Assembly (NCBI GenBank): GCA_947034895.1
Contig: OX344764.1
Location: forward strand, 37,760,935 to 37,824,934
DNA: 64,000 bases
Source of the DNA: Rhytidiadelphus loreus
Lineage: Eukaryota; Streptophyta; Bryopsida; Hypnales; Hylocomiaceae
Reading direction: 5' to 3'
Shown: in pieces, positions 1 through 11,793 of the stretch
How positions within the stretch are numbered: the first letter of the stretch is position 1
Layout of the letters: each line of letters opens with the position of its first letter
Program-made: the position numbers and the translations under genes
The notes under the pieces: model-generated
The model's database searches: none
What the model was told of the DNA's origin: nothing
Seen by the model: only the letters and a program-made list of their open reading frames with translations

Positions 1-795
1 TTAAAAGAAGCAATCTTTGAGAGCACATGTGTCCTAACCCGGATGAATATACCCTATCGCATTTCATGTACATGTTGGGTAGAGCCGCCAACCGCTTAGG
101 TTTGTTGTGTGTAAGTTAGTCCATCAATCCTTCTTGAAGGGCAAAAACCCAAACAATTGAAGGTTGCAGCCACCCTTCACGGTTCCTTTTGGCGTCTTTC
201 ACATCAATCACCATTCCGCTTTTCAAACCTAACATCCAACATTTACTCACACCTTGATCCTATACAAGAAGTCAATTAAGAAATAAAATAAAAAACATTT
301 TAAATTCTTGGGGAGATTTTTTTCTTCAAATTTATTTAGCCACAACCAAAGGAGATTGTTTTTATTCATTGCATTTTTTAAAATGACCAGATTCCAAAAT
401 GAACATATATATTTTTTGATTCTACAATTTCCTTAGAAGTCATTCATCCAACACTTTCATTCATTCCTTAGAGTAGGTCCTTGATTAAAACATTGGTTTT
501 TTTGGGGTGCTCTTGCCCTTCCTAAATGCATGGCCCAACAAAGTTATGAAAGAAAGTTCACAAGACTGAGCAGTCCTTGAGAGCATGCACGTTTTAGCCT
601 GGATGAATGTCCCTTTAGACATTTCATCTACACGTTAAGTAGAACGACTAGCCACTTTAGTTTGTTGCGTGTAAATTAATCCATCAAAATCCTTCTTGAA
701 GGGCAAAAACTTAAAAAATTGAAGGTCACGGCCCCCCTCACAATTCCTTTTGGTGGCTTTTACGTCAATCACTGTCTAGCTTTTCAAGCCTAGCA

Positions 796-3339
796 CACTA
801 GAAGAAATGAGGGGTTTTGCGACTACAAAGAGCAATTGGTTTTTAATTGCAACGGCCATTTGCAATTGGTGAGACACGTGGTGAGAATCTGGAGGGCTCT
901 AGTTTTTTAGTTTTATCGTAGTTGCAAGGCGAAACGATTTAGTTTCTCATTCGGTTGCTTACTTGGAACTTCATCGATGCATTTTATGACGTGGTTACTT
1001 ACGTTCATTGTGGCAAGAGGTTGGTGGTGCAATTTACTTCTTTGCAACTTCATGGTGCCTAGTGCATAACTTGCTTCTGACTCATTTGCGACTTGTGAAT
1101 AACCTGCAACTTTTTGGTGACTTTATTGTGATTCAGATGCAATTGGTGTGCAACTTCATTTCAACTTGACTTCGACTATTTTGCAACAAGATTTGGTGTA
1201 TATTCAACTTCCGGGCAACTCAATCATCACTAGTTTGTGACTCATTGACAATATGTGGTCCACTTCTTACCAATTGGCTGACTTCTATGTTTATTTTATG
1301 GGTTGTATGCAACTCCTTTGTAACTTGTGTGGATCATGTGTGCAACTTGTTTGCAACTACATTACAACTTATTTGTGATTTGTGATGGTTGAAATGTGCA
1401 ACTTGTTTGCAACTTCATTACAATTGATTTCATTGTATTCATACATAACATCACAATTAATATGCCATACATTGTACATCTAGACATCACACCACAAATT
1501 ATACAACATGTACAATACCCCAAACATTATACAACATACACAAAATGCAATACAACATATACCATATTTGATGTTTATTAATCATGGCTTGAAAAGCTAC
1601 TAAAGATGGGATGAGAAGCCAGGGTTTTATAGGAGTAGGGTGGTAGGCAGCATGGCAAACGATGTTGGACATGTCAAATGTGTAGTTTGTGTTGACTCCA
1701 CATAGTTTCAAGTTCAATTCAAGGTGTTGTAACTTTTGTACCCAAGGTCTGAATTCAATAGATTTGTTGGACAATTTGTGTTCTTTCTTCTAATTTATGT
1801 GATAAAATTTTTAGATCAATCCAAGATAAAATGATTTCTTGGAAGCCAATCAAAGTTCACAACTTCAATTTGAGTTTACCAAACTATACTTCATGGCTGC
1901 AACTTTGGGGGCTTGTATTTCCTTCATGTAATGTTTGTTTTCTATAAAATTTGTTGAGTTATATTCCCCTTCAATTTTAGTTATTGTGGTAGAACTTTCA
2001 TATCAATCCAAGTTGTTTTGAATGTTTGGGAGCAATTGGAAGTCCAAAATCCTGACATTTTTGGATTATAGTAAACTTTAGCGGCTTGGTTCTTCTTCAA
2101 ATAGTATCTGTTTCCAATAAAAAAATTTGGAAAAGTTGTTGATACTAGTCTAGTTCATGTGGCTAAAATTTCATATCAATCCAAAAAGTTATGAATGACT
2201 GAGAATCATTTTAGTAGAAAGAGGTTCAACCTTAGATGTGTTTTTTGCAAATTTTCTTGCTATATTCTTGACATTTCAAACCCATTTTGCAAACACAATG
2301 AATCAATTCAATGGTTTCTTTTCCACCAATGTCTTTATATAATGCTGGTGAATCACTCTATAGTTAAAAAAAATTCATTTGAGTAGGTTTAGAAATTGAA
2401 ATTCACCTCAAAATGTGTTGAAGTTTGAAACTACCTTTGCATTGTTCCTTAGTTCAAATACACTTCATGCATAGTTGTATGCAATATTCTGCCATTTATG
2501 AAAGAAAGAAGTAACTAAAAATCAAATATAGTATGACAAACTATGGATAAATATTACCGTAAAGCATGGTAGCCATTATTTGGTAGTGTGGTTTTGAATC
2601 GGAACAAGCTTGATGTAGGAAAATAATACATTGCATTTCATGCAACAGAACAATTCATTGTGAACTTGCATCTACAATTGTCTAGCAAAACATTGTTGTT
2701 GTAGTTGCTAAACTCCCAATTCTATAGCAATTCGACTAACAATCTCAACTATAGTTGTTTTGTAGTTAGTTCCCAGTCGTACTATAGTTGTTCTATACTA
2801 GTTTTCCAATCATTTTATAGTTGTTTTCTAGTCACCATCAATTGTCATTTTCTAGTTGTGTTATAGTTATTTTCTAGTTGCAGTGTAGTTATTTTCTAGT
2901 TGCATGAGTAGTTTGTACTTTAGTTGAATTCTAATTGTTTTCTTCTAGTCATCCTCTAGTTGATTTATAGTTGCCACTGTACTTGTTTTCTAGTCAAACT
3001 GTAGTTTTTTTCTAGTTAAACTACAATTGTTTTCTATAGAATTTATAGTTAAATGAATACAGTAGGTAACATAATAGAGTAGACTCCACATCGACAACTC
3101 TAATGAATACTGGATGTAGAATATCTCACGTTAATTCTAAATGATTACTCTGTTACGGTTCTATAATCCTGCACTTCATTCTACGACTACTCTGCAACGG
3201 GCTCTACAACTACAACAACGTATATGTTGAAGTTGGTGCAAATAGAGAGGGATTACAGTCACAATGTAGTTATATAGGACACTTAGTTGCAAAGTCGTCG
3301 TCGGATACTGGTTGTGACGGACACGTTTTTCTTCTAGTG
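796..3339. mobile_element. Complete non-autonomous CACTA (EnSpm/CMC) transposon, 2544 bp
   Basis: The left end reads CACTAGAAGAAA and the right end TTTCTTCTAGTG, a perfect 12 bp terminal inverted repeat beginning CACTA. The element is flanked by a 3 bp direct repeat GCA at 793-795 and 3340-3342, as expected for CACTA elements. Removing it and one GCA restores the array sequence AAGCCTA-GCA-TCCAACA. The interior has no transposase; it carries subterminal motifs, mostly GCAACTT-type in the left half and TTCTAGTTG/TATAGTTG in the right half. Short open frames inside (for example 1396-1581, 2195-2386) show no protein features. Confidence 0.92.
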
Positions 3340-3879
3340 GCATCCAACATTTTTTTGCAACTTGTTCCTATAGGAGAAGTCAATGAAAAATAATTGTAAA
3401 AAATATTTTAATTCTTTGGAAGATTTTTCTTTTAAATTATTTAGCCCCAACCAAAGGAAATTGTTTCTACTAATTGCATTTTTGAAAATGATTAGATTTG
3501 AAGATGAACATATACATTCTTTGATTCTAGAATTCCCTTAGAAGTCATTCATCGGAGACTTTTATTCATTCCTTGGAGTAGGTTCTAGTTTAATACATTG
3601 GTTATTATAGGTGCTCTTGCCCTTTTCCAAGACATGGTCCAACAAAGTATAAAAGATTTGAGGGTAAAAGAAGATTGTGAATTTTGAAGCGTTATTGAAA
3701 TAATAGGGACTGCACCACAATAGCCATTTCATGTGGTCGCAACCGTATCATGGCAAATAATATTAATTAATCAAATAAAAAATATTTAAAAGATATTTTT
3801 GAAAACAAAAATAGAATACTTTAAAATGTTTTAAAAATAAAAATAGAATATTTTAATTTTAATAGTTTTATATTTTGAC

Positions 3880-3942
3880 TAGTTCAAAGGACGGGAAAGA
3901 AGCTTGAAACGGCCCTCCCTTGCCTTCAAATCTCATCTAATG
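3880..3942. mobile_element. Partial copy of the CATTAG-ended MITE family
   Basis: The stretch with CTTGAAACGGCCCTCC and the end AAATCTCATCTAATG matches one end of the elements at 24054-24352 and (inverted) 56833-57119. I could not identify the other end; AT-rich sequence upstream to about 3680 may belong to it. It sits inside the third unit of the tandem array. Confidence 0.4.
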
Positions 3943-4039
3943 GAAAGATGGTTTGAAAGAAGCAATCCCTAAAAGCATGCACATTCTAACTCGGATGAAT
4001 GTCCTTCGCCACATTTCATCTACATTCTACAAGTTGGGT

Positions 4040-4328
4040 CAGTGTTTTTTTTTCTAGCGATTTGGTGCTCAAAAGCACCAAAAAATTTAGGCCAACACCA
4101 AACTATAGGAAATTTTTAGTAAAATTTTGGATGAAATCACCAAAGAAACTTCAAGTTCAAGAAAAATCTTGGATGAAATCGCCACATTGTGAATGAAAAT
4201 AGAATTGTAGATACGTAATATCACATTTTCTATCCAATACGTGGATGAATGTTGAAACTAGAAGCACCACCGTAACATTTAGTATTGCCACTTTGCCATT
4301 TCATGGAAAATGAAAAAAAAAAACACTG
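4040..4328. mobile_element. hAT-type MITE, 289 bp
   Basis: The ends are CAGTGTTTTTTTTT and AAAAAAAAACACTG, a typical hAT terminus. They are flanked by an 8 bp target duplication with one mismatch (AGTTGGGT at 4032-4039, GGTTGGGT at 4329-4336). Excision in silico restores the array unit sequence. No coding content. Confidence 0.85.
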
Positions 4329-5024
4329 GGTTGGGTGGAGCAAATAGCCACTTTTAGTCTGCCATGTGTAAGTTAATCCATCAATCCTTCTCAAAGGACC
4401 TAAGTCCAAAGAACTAAAGGTTGTAGCCCCCCCTCAAGATTCCTTCCAACAACTTTTACATCATTTGTTGTCCCGCTTTTCAAGCTTGGCATCCAACATT
4501 TTTTTGCAATTTGTTCCTATAGCAAAAAATCAATGAGAAATAATTATAAATTTAAAAGTCAATGTATAATTTATATACATTCCTTATTTCTATCGTAGTT
4601 TCCTTAGAAGTCATTCATCAGACACTCTTGGAGTAGTGTCCGAGATTAAAAAAACGTTGGTTACGGGTGCTTCCGCCCTTCTCCAAAACATGGCCCAACA
4701 AAATTATGAAAGTGAAGGTCAGAAGAAGCAGAAGAAGCAGTCCCTGAGAGCACGTGCGTTCCATCTTGGATGAATGTCCCTTGACACATTTCATCTACAG
4801 GGTTCACATCCATCAGTCCTGGATGTACGGAGTCCCTGACACCCTGCCGCGTGTAAGTTTAAGTTAATCTACCAGTCCTTCTCGAAGGGCATCCTCTTAC
4901 AACTCAAAGAACTGAAGCTCGCGGGCACCCGGCGCGGTTCCTTCGGGCGGCTTTCGCGTCAGTCGCTTTTCAAGCCTGACATCCAGGCGTGCTGTTCGAG
5001 ATCAACGCCCGCCGCGCGGCCCTC

Positions 5025-5040
5025 CCAATGCGTCTATAAA
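5025..5040 (+). promoter_or_regulatory. Core promoter of the P450 gene (CCAAT and TATA boxes)
   Basis: CCAAT lies at 5025-5029 and TATAAA at 5035-5040, about 230 bp upstream of the start codon, which would give a 5' leader of roughly 200 nt. The boxes directly follow the CpG-rich last unit of the tandem array. Inferred from sequence only. Confidence 0.5.
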
Positions 5041-5268
5041 ACAGAGCTCCAGAACTCATACTACTCCATCATGCACATTCCCTTTCGGATGCATGTCTAG
5101 TCTTATCCCAGCTACAGTAGAACAATTTACGCTTCTATCGATCATCCCTGCATGTGTTTCTAGACAAACAGAATTCTGAGAATTTTGAGTCCCGAATTCC
5201 GATTTGAGTTGCACCCAATTCGATAGCTCAAGACATACAGTACCCTAGAGCTAGAACGGTGCGTGGAC

Positions 5269-8200
5269 ATGGAGACTATTGGGTTGAGTAACGGGACTGC
5301 GGCGTCTATGGTGAAGGATTACATTGCTGATGAGAAGCTTTGGGTTACGGCTGTTGTTGGAGCTGTGATTGTTTTTTCAGCGTTGCAGTGGATTTATGGA
5401 GAGGTGCAGAGGTCGGGCAAAGGGCCTGTGATGTGGCCTGTGTTTGGAACAATCGTGGAGATGCGGCGGAACTACGGCAGAATGAACGACTGGTTTCTGG
5501 GCTACTTCAGTGAGGATGTCAAGACGTGGAGATTGAGGACTCCGTACCCGCTCAGCCAGAACATGATTGCCACCGTTGATCCCGAGAATGTGGAATACAT
5601 CCTCACCAACATCCAGAAGTATGGAAAGGTGAGAATCTCGATCAGCAACCTTACCGAATTAATTAATTGCAAGTCTGTGAGGAGCTTATAGTTTGTATGA
5701 TCTGGGAACGAAATAGGTCATGGTGTAATTAAGGTAGAGACTCCATGAAGCGAACAGTACATTAGAGGCTCCATTCGATTTGTGCTGAGCGTGAATAGAT
5801 TTATTCTTCGACATGCATATATATTGACATGTATTTTTTTGTCGATGTGAACCTGCAGGGTGACGCAAACAAGTTCAGAGTGGAGGATTTCTTGGGGTCA
5901 GGCATTTTCATGTCGGATGGAGATGCGTGGCGACGCCACCGCAAAATTGCCAGTTCAGAATTCTCAACCCGGAAGCTCCGAGAGCACAGCAACACCGTGT
6001 TTCGAGAAGATGCAATCAAGCTCGCCAACGCCTTGAAACAAGCCATGGCTGCCCACAAGTCCGTCGACTTCCAGGTACGCAAAATCTGGATTCCAATGTA
6101 CGTCTACAGGCTTCGGAATGCTTGTTAGATCATTTTAATAAGAGAGAGGACGATCTCTGCAGTCATAGACGGTAGCAGGGAACAAAATTTGCAGTTTCCA
6201 CGATTTTCCCGTGGCTAGCTCTTAACTTACAACTTGTTGCAAAATTTTGGGCATGGAATCAATGTATATCTATGCCTAAACTGTTGCAAAAACTACTGTA
6301 ATCCCAAATAGTTGCAAACACATTGCATAGTGTTGTATTAAACCATTGCAAAATTGTCAATAGATTTCTGACGGTCATTCCAAAACCATAAAAAAAAATT
6401 TTTACAACATCAGCCTTCCATAGTACTAGTCGAGCTTGTTTCAGACTCGACGTACGACATGTTTCACAAATCTGATACACATGTTTTCGACTGTGCAGAA
6501 CTTGGCGCAGCGCATGACTTTGGACAGCATCTGCAAAGTGGCGTTCGGTGTGGAATTGGGCGGAATCTCAGCTGGTCTGCCTGACGTTCCGTTCGCCACA
6601 GCTTTCGATGCAGCGCAAAGCCATCTTGCTAAGCGACAAGTGGATCCACTATTTCAAATTCAAAGGGTGCTGAACATCGGTCCAGAGCGCCGATACCGCA
6701 AGGCTGTTGACGAGGTGAATGAGTTCGCGTACAAAGTCATAGCCCACCGGCGTGAGGAGATTGCACAAGCACACAACGCGGGCCACGAGTTTGTAAGTTT
6801 AGGATTTAGGGTTTACATTCTATTACACTCCACATGCTGAATCTATCACCCTGGAATTCATTGCAGTTTTTATCACAACCTACTGCATGTACAAATTTTA
6901 TGGAATAGAAATTGTGTCTAATGTGCGAATTGATATAACTCTATGTTTCGGTGCATGTCTGCATTGGATCCTTAGGACCGGGAAGATCTACTTTCCAAGT
7001 TCATGGCTCCCTCGCGGAAGGGCGAGGATAACTACAGCGACAAGGAATTGCGAGATGTGACGGTGGATTTCTTGCTGGCCGGGAGGGACACCACTGCCAC
7101 CACTCTCGCATGGTTTATGTATGAACTGTGCAATCACCCGGAGCTTGGAGAGAGAATCTACAAGGAAGGGGTCGACTTGTTCGGTAAACACACAGACTTC
7201 GAGTCCATGACGGAACATTTGACGCATGACAACTTGGGCCGCATGCATTACCTGCAAGCTGCACTTTCTGAGACTCTGAGGTTACATCCACCAGTGCCCA
7301 AGGTACGTTTGCTCAATCGATTTCTCATTACATCTCCATTTGTGAGCCCAGATTGCTCTGCTGTTTACTACGTCAAGAGTTAGGGTTTAGGGCTTAGGTT
7401 TTAGATGTGATTCATGTGAATGACGGTGGGACCTTTGTAGCCTAATTCAGACCATTGCTAAACCCGAATGAATCAGAGCAGTATTATGAGCTTAACTTGG
7501 TGGGCTTGAATAGGTTGGCAGAACGTCTTTCGCGAGTCCAGCTCACTTTTATTTATTCTACATCGAGATTTAGGGTTTTAGGGTTTTTAGGGCTTTTAGG
7601 GTTTTCGGTTCTAGATGTGAATGCTCCACTGTGAGACCTTCGTAACTTACTTCAGACCTTTGCTAAACCCGAATGAATTAGGGCACTTTCATGAGCTTAA
7701 ATCGGTGTGCATGAACAGGACGGCAAGGCGGCTTTGACGAATGACGTGCTCCCTGACGGAACAGTGGTGAAGAAGGGAGATACCGTGTTTTATGTTCCAT
7801 ACTCCATGGGAAGAATGCCCTTCATCTGGGGCTCCGATGCACTGGAGATTAAACCTGAGCGATGGTTGGATTCGGACGGAGTTTTCCATCCTGTGTCTCC
7901 ATTCAAATTCACTACTTTTCAGGTACTAGACCTAATACTGCAAGCTCTGTCCATTAAACGTCCTTCTAAGCTTGGAAAATTCCTTGCGAATGGTTTGCCA
8001 ATTCTTCAGATTGAGGGTTGAGTACTGGTTTTGAATATAGTTAAGGATTCCAGCGTGCACATATTTACGATAACCAGATGTGGTGGAGCATGAAGGAGAG
8101 GATATATCTGAGTGTATTTGGTATTAACGTCAATTTCGTTAAAGTTGGCTCCATTCTGAAGTGAACTCTCAAGAAAGGAAGGAAATGAAATGATTTAGGA

Positions 8201-8554
8201 AGCTGGGATGGGGATGGGGGTGGAAATCCTGGTGCACAATGTTGTGGATGAAATGCAATTTGCACATTAATTTGCATAGATGTCAAAATGGTGCATGAAG
8301 TACTGCCAATTTAACGCAGTTTGATGTTTATCAATGTGGCTCTCACAACTGACTGAATATTGTTGTTGTTGCAGGCGGGACCTCGCATCTGCTTGGGCCG
8401 AGACTCTGCATTCTTGCAGTTGAAAGTAACCCTGTCACTTATCATTCATTTCTTCACTTTCAAGGTAGTTCCCGGACAAGAATTGACCTACACCTCCACC
8501 TTGGTCATGCCAATGAAGAACGGGATACGAGTCACAATGTCCCCTCGGCAGTAA
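5269..8554 (+). CDS. Cytochrome P450, CYP704-like (CYP86 clan), 6 exons, 526 aa
   Basis: Exons: 5269-5628, 5859-6074, 6499-6792, 6976-7302, 7719-7922, 8375-8554; all introns are phase 0 with GT-AG ends. The start is the ATG at 5269; a GTG six bases upstream is in frame but not a plausible start. The 526-aa product has an N-terminal membrane anchor (about residues 23-42), a hinge PVMWPVFG, the I-helix motif AGRDTT (325-330), ExxR as ETLR (389-392), PERW (445-448) and the heme loop FQAGPRICLG with ligand Cys473. Every catalytic landmark is present and length is normal. The heme loop and PERW regions resemble CYP704. That family includes fatty acid omega-hydroxylases, some used in sporopollenin formation; the substrate here is inference. 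An ER membrane location is expected. Confidence 0.93.
7381..7716 (+). repeat. Tandem duplication with telomere-like TTTAGGG motifs inside P450 intron 4
   Basis: Two ~150 bp copies share a TTTAGGG-rich start, a TAGATGTGA block, GCTAAACCCGAATGAAT and an ATGAGCTTAA end (about 7381-7515 and 7567-7700). The second copy lies next to the acceptor of exon 5. Confidence 0.7.
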
Positions 8555-9884
8555 ATAAATGAGCACAGAGGCTGGGAATCAGAACTGTGCGCATGTGAAG
8601 ACGTCAGACAAATCGATTCAAAGGATTGCCCTGGACAGTATTGGTATAAGCTTATATGGTGGAGAGGAGGATCAGGGCAGTATAAACCTGAGCTCTGTAC
8701 CACAATCAGAATCTTAGAGATGCATAGTACGCTAATTTATTCAAGTCGAGTGTGTTTTTCTTTCCGTTGTGGACAGACATAGCTAGTCTGTGGGTAATGT
8801 GTTCTCATGAGTGTAGCCTGTACAGAACGATTATTTATCATTGTGAAGAATTGTTGTGGATATTATCAATGGAAGTGGACTATTAATTCTTCTACCATGA
8901 GTCCTTGAGTCTGCGCTCATTGCTATCATGTTAATGTAGATCTTGCAAGTAGACAGTCCACTTCAGACTGTGAGTGTGGTTTTTGTGTTATGAGCATTCA
9001 GATTACGTTGTTTTCACGGACTCCGGCACTTTGTTGCGAAGAGGGTGGTGGAATCTCCCTGAGGAAATTGCATCTGGTGTAAAGCTGGGGCGTGTGTAGT
9101 TTCTTATTATTAAGACTCTTGGATTGGCGAGAACTTGGCCATTCTCAATCGCCTTTGGAATTGCTTGAATTTGGCCTTGAGAGTTCTCTCTCTAGCTGGT
9201 TTAATTTCCTCACTCAATTATAGTTTGGGCTTGAGAGTTTAAATTCGTGCTTGGGTAATTGTTACTCCATACTTTGTTTAGATGCACTATAACAAAAGTT
9301 GCTAAAAGAAAATCGTAGTGGAAATCAGTTGTGGCTGTTTTTTTTACCAATTTTTGTTGCAGTGATGAATCTAGCAAAAACTCTTTGTAGAAAGCTTCAC
9401 GGTTGACAAGTCTTCACGGTTGTCTCAAAGTCTATTGGCTGTTGAACAAAGTGCTATGAAGTGATGTTTTGTCCATACAACTTCTCATTCTTGTTTAAAA
9501 AGTAATCCTTATATCATCATCAAGCATCATTCTTGTTGACATATTAATGTCACTTTTGTTAAATTGGTGGTATTAACCCCTAAAGGAAATGGAGAATCAA
9601 CAGAGTTCTTGAAATGTGTGGAAATCCATGTTTGACAAGGGAAACAACTTTATTGGATATTTGCATGATCTAAGAATAGTTAAGTCTTGGATCAAAACAA
9701 ATTGTTCAATTTTTGGAAAAAAAATCAGAACTCAAGATGTATTCTAGCTAAAGCCTATCATATGGTTATATATTCATATTTTAGGTCAAATATATAGTAT
9801 AATTCACTAAAGCACAGAAGATTAGGTAGAGGTGCATTCAAATACCAAGACATGACCACATATACAAGTTAAGGTTGTAATACT
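8555..9884. other. P450 3' flank and intergenic DNA, no gene seen
   Basis: An AATAAA lies at the stop codon (TAAATAAATGA) and could serve in polyadenylation. The rest is AT-rich without a convincing coding frame on either strand. A CACTATAACAAAA stretch near 9294 looks like a CACTA terminus but has no matching partner. Confidence 0.5.
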
Positions 9885-10147
9885 CATTAGGGGAGATTCC
9901 TGCATTTTAAGAGATTGCAAGTTCCCGAAGTGCAGGAACTGCAGGAACGCTGTGGGAACTCTATGAGAACGCTGATCTGACGTGGCTAGGAGACGGCCAC
10001 GTCAGATATTATTTTTTATTATAAAATTTAATTAATTAATTTTTTTTTTAAATTTATTATTATTATATTCTGACTGTACAGGATTGGTTCCCAACAATGG
10101 GAACAACACTGAAACAGTCTACCAAGTAGCTGAAATCTCCCCTAATG
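9885..10147. mobile_element. MITE, CATTAG-ended family, copy 1
   Basis: Terminal inverted repeats are CATTAGGGGAGATT and AATCTCCCCTAATG. Inside is a short palindrome TGACGTGGC (loop GGAGAC) GCCACGTCA, shared with the copy at 24054-24352, followed by an AT-rich core. No target duplication is visible. Confidence 0.8.
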
Positions 10148-11370
10148 TTCAATGGATGATTGGCTTAGCCTATAATCATTGTACATTTGCTACCTCCTAA
10201 CCACTTCCATCCCTAAATCTAGTCATTGCCTTCATGTCCTACAAAGAATAAATGTCATTCTCCAAGGAATGAAGGCCACTTCCAAGTGCTATGAGGTCGC
10301 TATCCCTACATAGGATCAACACATGCTTGTATGCATACACCAATCTCCTTGTATGAATCAATTATGGTGTTTTCAATTCCAATGTTATATAAACAATTTA
10401 CTACATTCTCATGCAATATTTATTGCAAAAGAAAATGCATGGCTACTCTTACTGCTAATATATCTATGTCAGGCAAGTGATTTGGACCTATCTTCTACAT
10501 TCTACGGTCTCACAAAGTGATGGTACACATGAAATTCCACCATCTTTGACTATCCTATGAGTACAACATTTTATGAAAATTGCACAACAAAGACCAAAAA
10601 ATCATAAATTTTATGCAACATTTCCAAGGAATGAAGGTCACTTCAGAAAATTCAAAGTCAATTGAAACTTTCTTGCATCTTCAAACACATCTTTGTATCC
10701 TAAAATGCACATGAGGACACCATGAGGACAAATTAATGTTTTCAACATCCTTTAGGGGTTAATTCCACAACTTTGTCACCCTTTCTCAAGTGCTACATTC
10801 ATTTTCAAGCAAATCCAAAGATCCTAGTTGTGCAATTATACTGAACATGCCAAACCAAGAGTCTTCAGGACCACATGACAACAGAATCTCTTCTAACGTT
10901 GATAATATAATGCAAGTGATTCATGCAAGGAAATTTCCATGCAAGGAAAATGCACCCTAAACTAACAGATTTATGTTGGTTCAAACCGCTTGATTAAGAC
11001 CGTTTGATTTTTGTTGATTTTGTCCAAATGAAATGGTCCAAATCAGCATAAATCTATTAGCTCAAGGTGCAAATCAGTGAAGCAAATCAGTGAACCTCTA
11101 ATTCTGACATTTGAACTCTTGTTGGAACTCTGAAAGAGCCAGAGAATGCCATTGTGACGATGATCACGAACGGAGCAGAGAATTATCTAAGAACACCGCT
11201 CTTTGAGCTACATGAAGACTTATCAGCCATTTCGGATGTCATCATGATAATCGGTCGAGCTGCGGAGCTCTGAGTCGGTTATCAAACGTAAACCTCTCCT
11301 GCAAACTAGATACAAACTAGATCAAGACCGTCAAATCTTGGTGAGATTCTCCTTCCATCAAAAAGCATGG
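10148..11370. other. Intergenic, no gene seen
   Basis: AT-rich sequence with only short frames; the 65-codon frame at 10323-10520 has no recognisable features. Confidence 0.4.
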
Positions 11371-11494
11371 CACATTCAAAGCATTATTTTTCACCAAACA
11401 ATGTGACTTTCCACACTGAATTTCTTACGTATTTCTTGGTGAAATTCAGTGTGGAAAGTAACATTGTTTGGTGAAAAATAATGCTTTGAATGTG
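11371..11494. repeat. Near-perfect hairpin, 53 bp arms, 18 nt loop
   Basis: Left arm 11371-11423 and right arm 11442-11494 are reverse complements with a single mismatch. Length and loop fit a small foldback element or a small-RNA precursor. It lies just downstream of the helicase gene 3' end. Confidence 0.85.
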
Positions 11495-11793
11495 ACATAT
11501 GCTTCTTTCACTAGAAAAACATGTGTGCATTATGCAATGCGCACGATGAAGCCAGTTGATTAGCAGACGCTAATCAACAATCGCGGTCGTTTCTAAATTG
11601 ACGATAGACAATTTAGGAACCAGTTAAACGCTGGTAGAAATTTGGACGGGCCAGCCAGTAACAAGCACGTCCAGCTCACTTCCTAAAAACTTGTCCGCCA
11701 GTCGAGGTACCAAGGGCGCCCTGAAAAAATGTGTCGAAAACAACTGCCTCCTTGGTAGTGCAGATGCATTTGCCTCTTGTATCGCCCACTGAA

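Larger units (their letters stand above)
1..5000. repeat. Degenerate tandem array of a ~560 bp unit
   Basis: Four copies of one unit can be followed by an anchor reading GAGAGCAY at about 19, 579, 3971 and 4747. The first two anchors are 560 bp apart. The later spacings return to roughly 500-560 bp once the nested CACTA element (796-3339), the hAT MITE (4040-4328) and a partial MITE near 3942 are removed. Shared blocks include a GGATGAATGTCC box, a TCCATCAATCCTTCT box and a CTTTTCAAGCCT box followed by CATCCAACATT. Copies 1-3 are AT-rich and CpG-poor. The last copy (about 4731-5000) keeps many CpGs and runs into the P450 promoter. No coding potential was seen. Confidence 0.75.

Noticed and set aside
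9293..9365. CACTATAACAAAA as a CACTA transposon end
   Set aside because: No matching inverted end or 3 bp duplication found.
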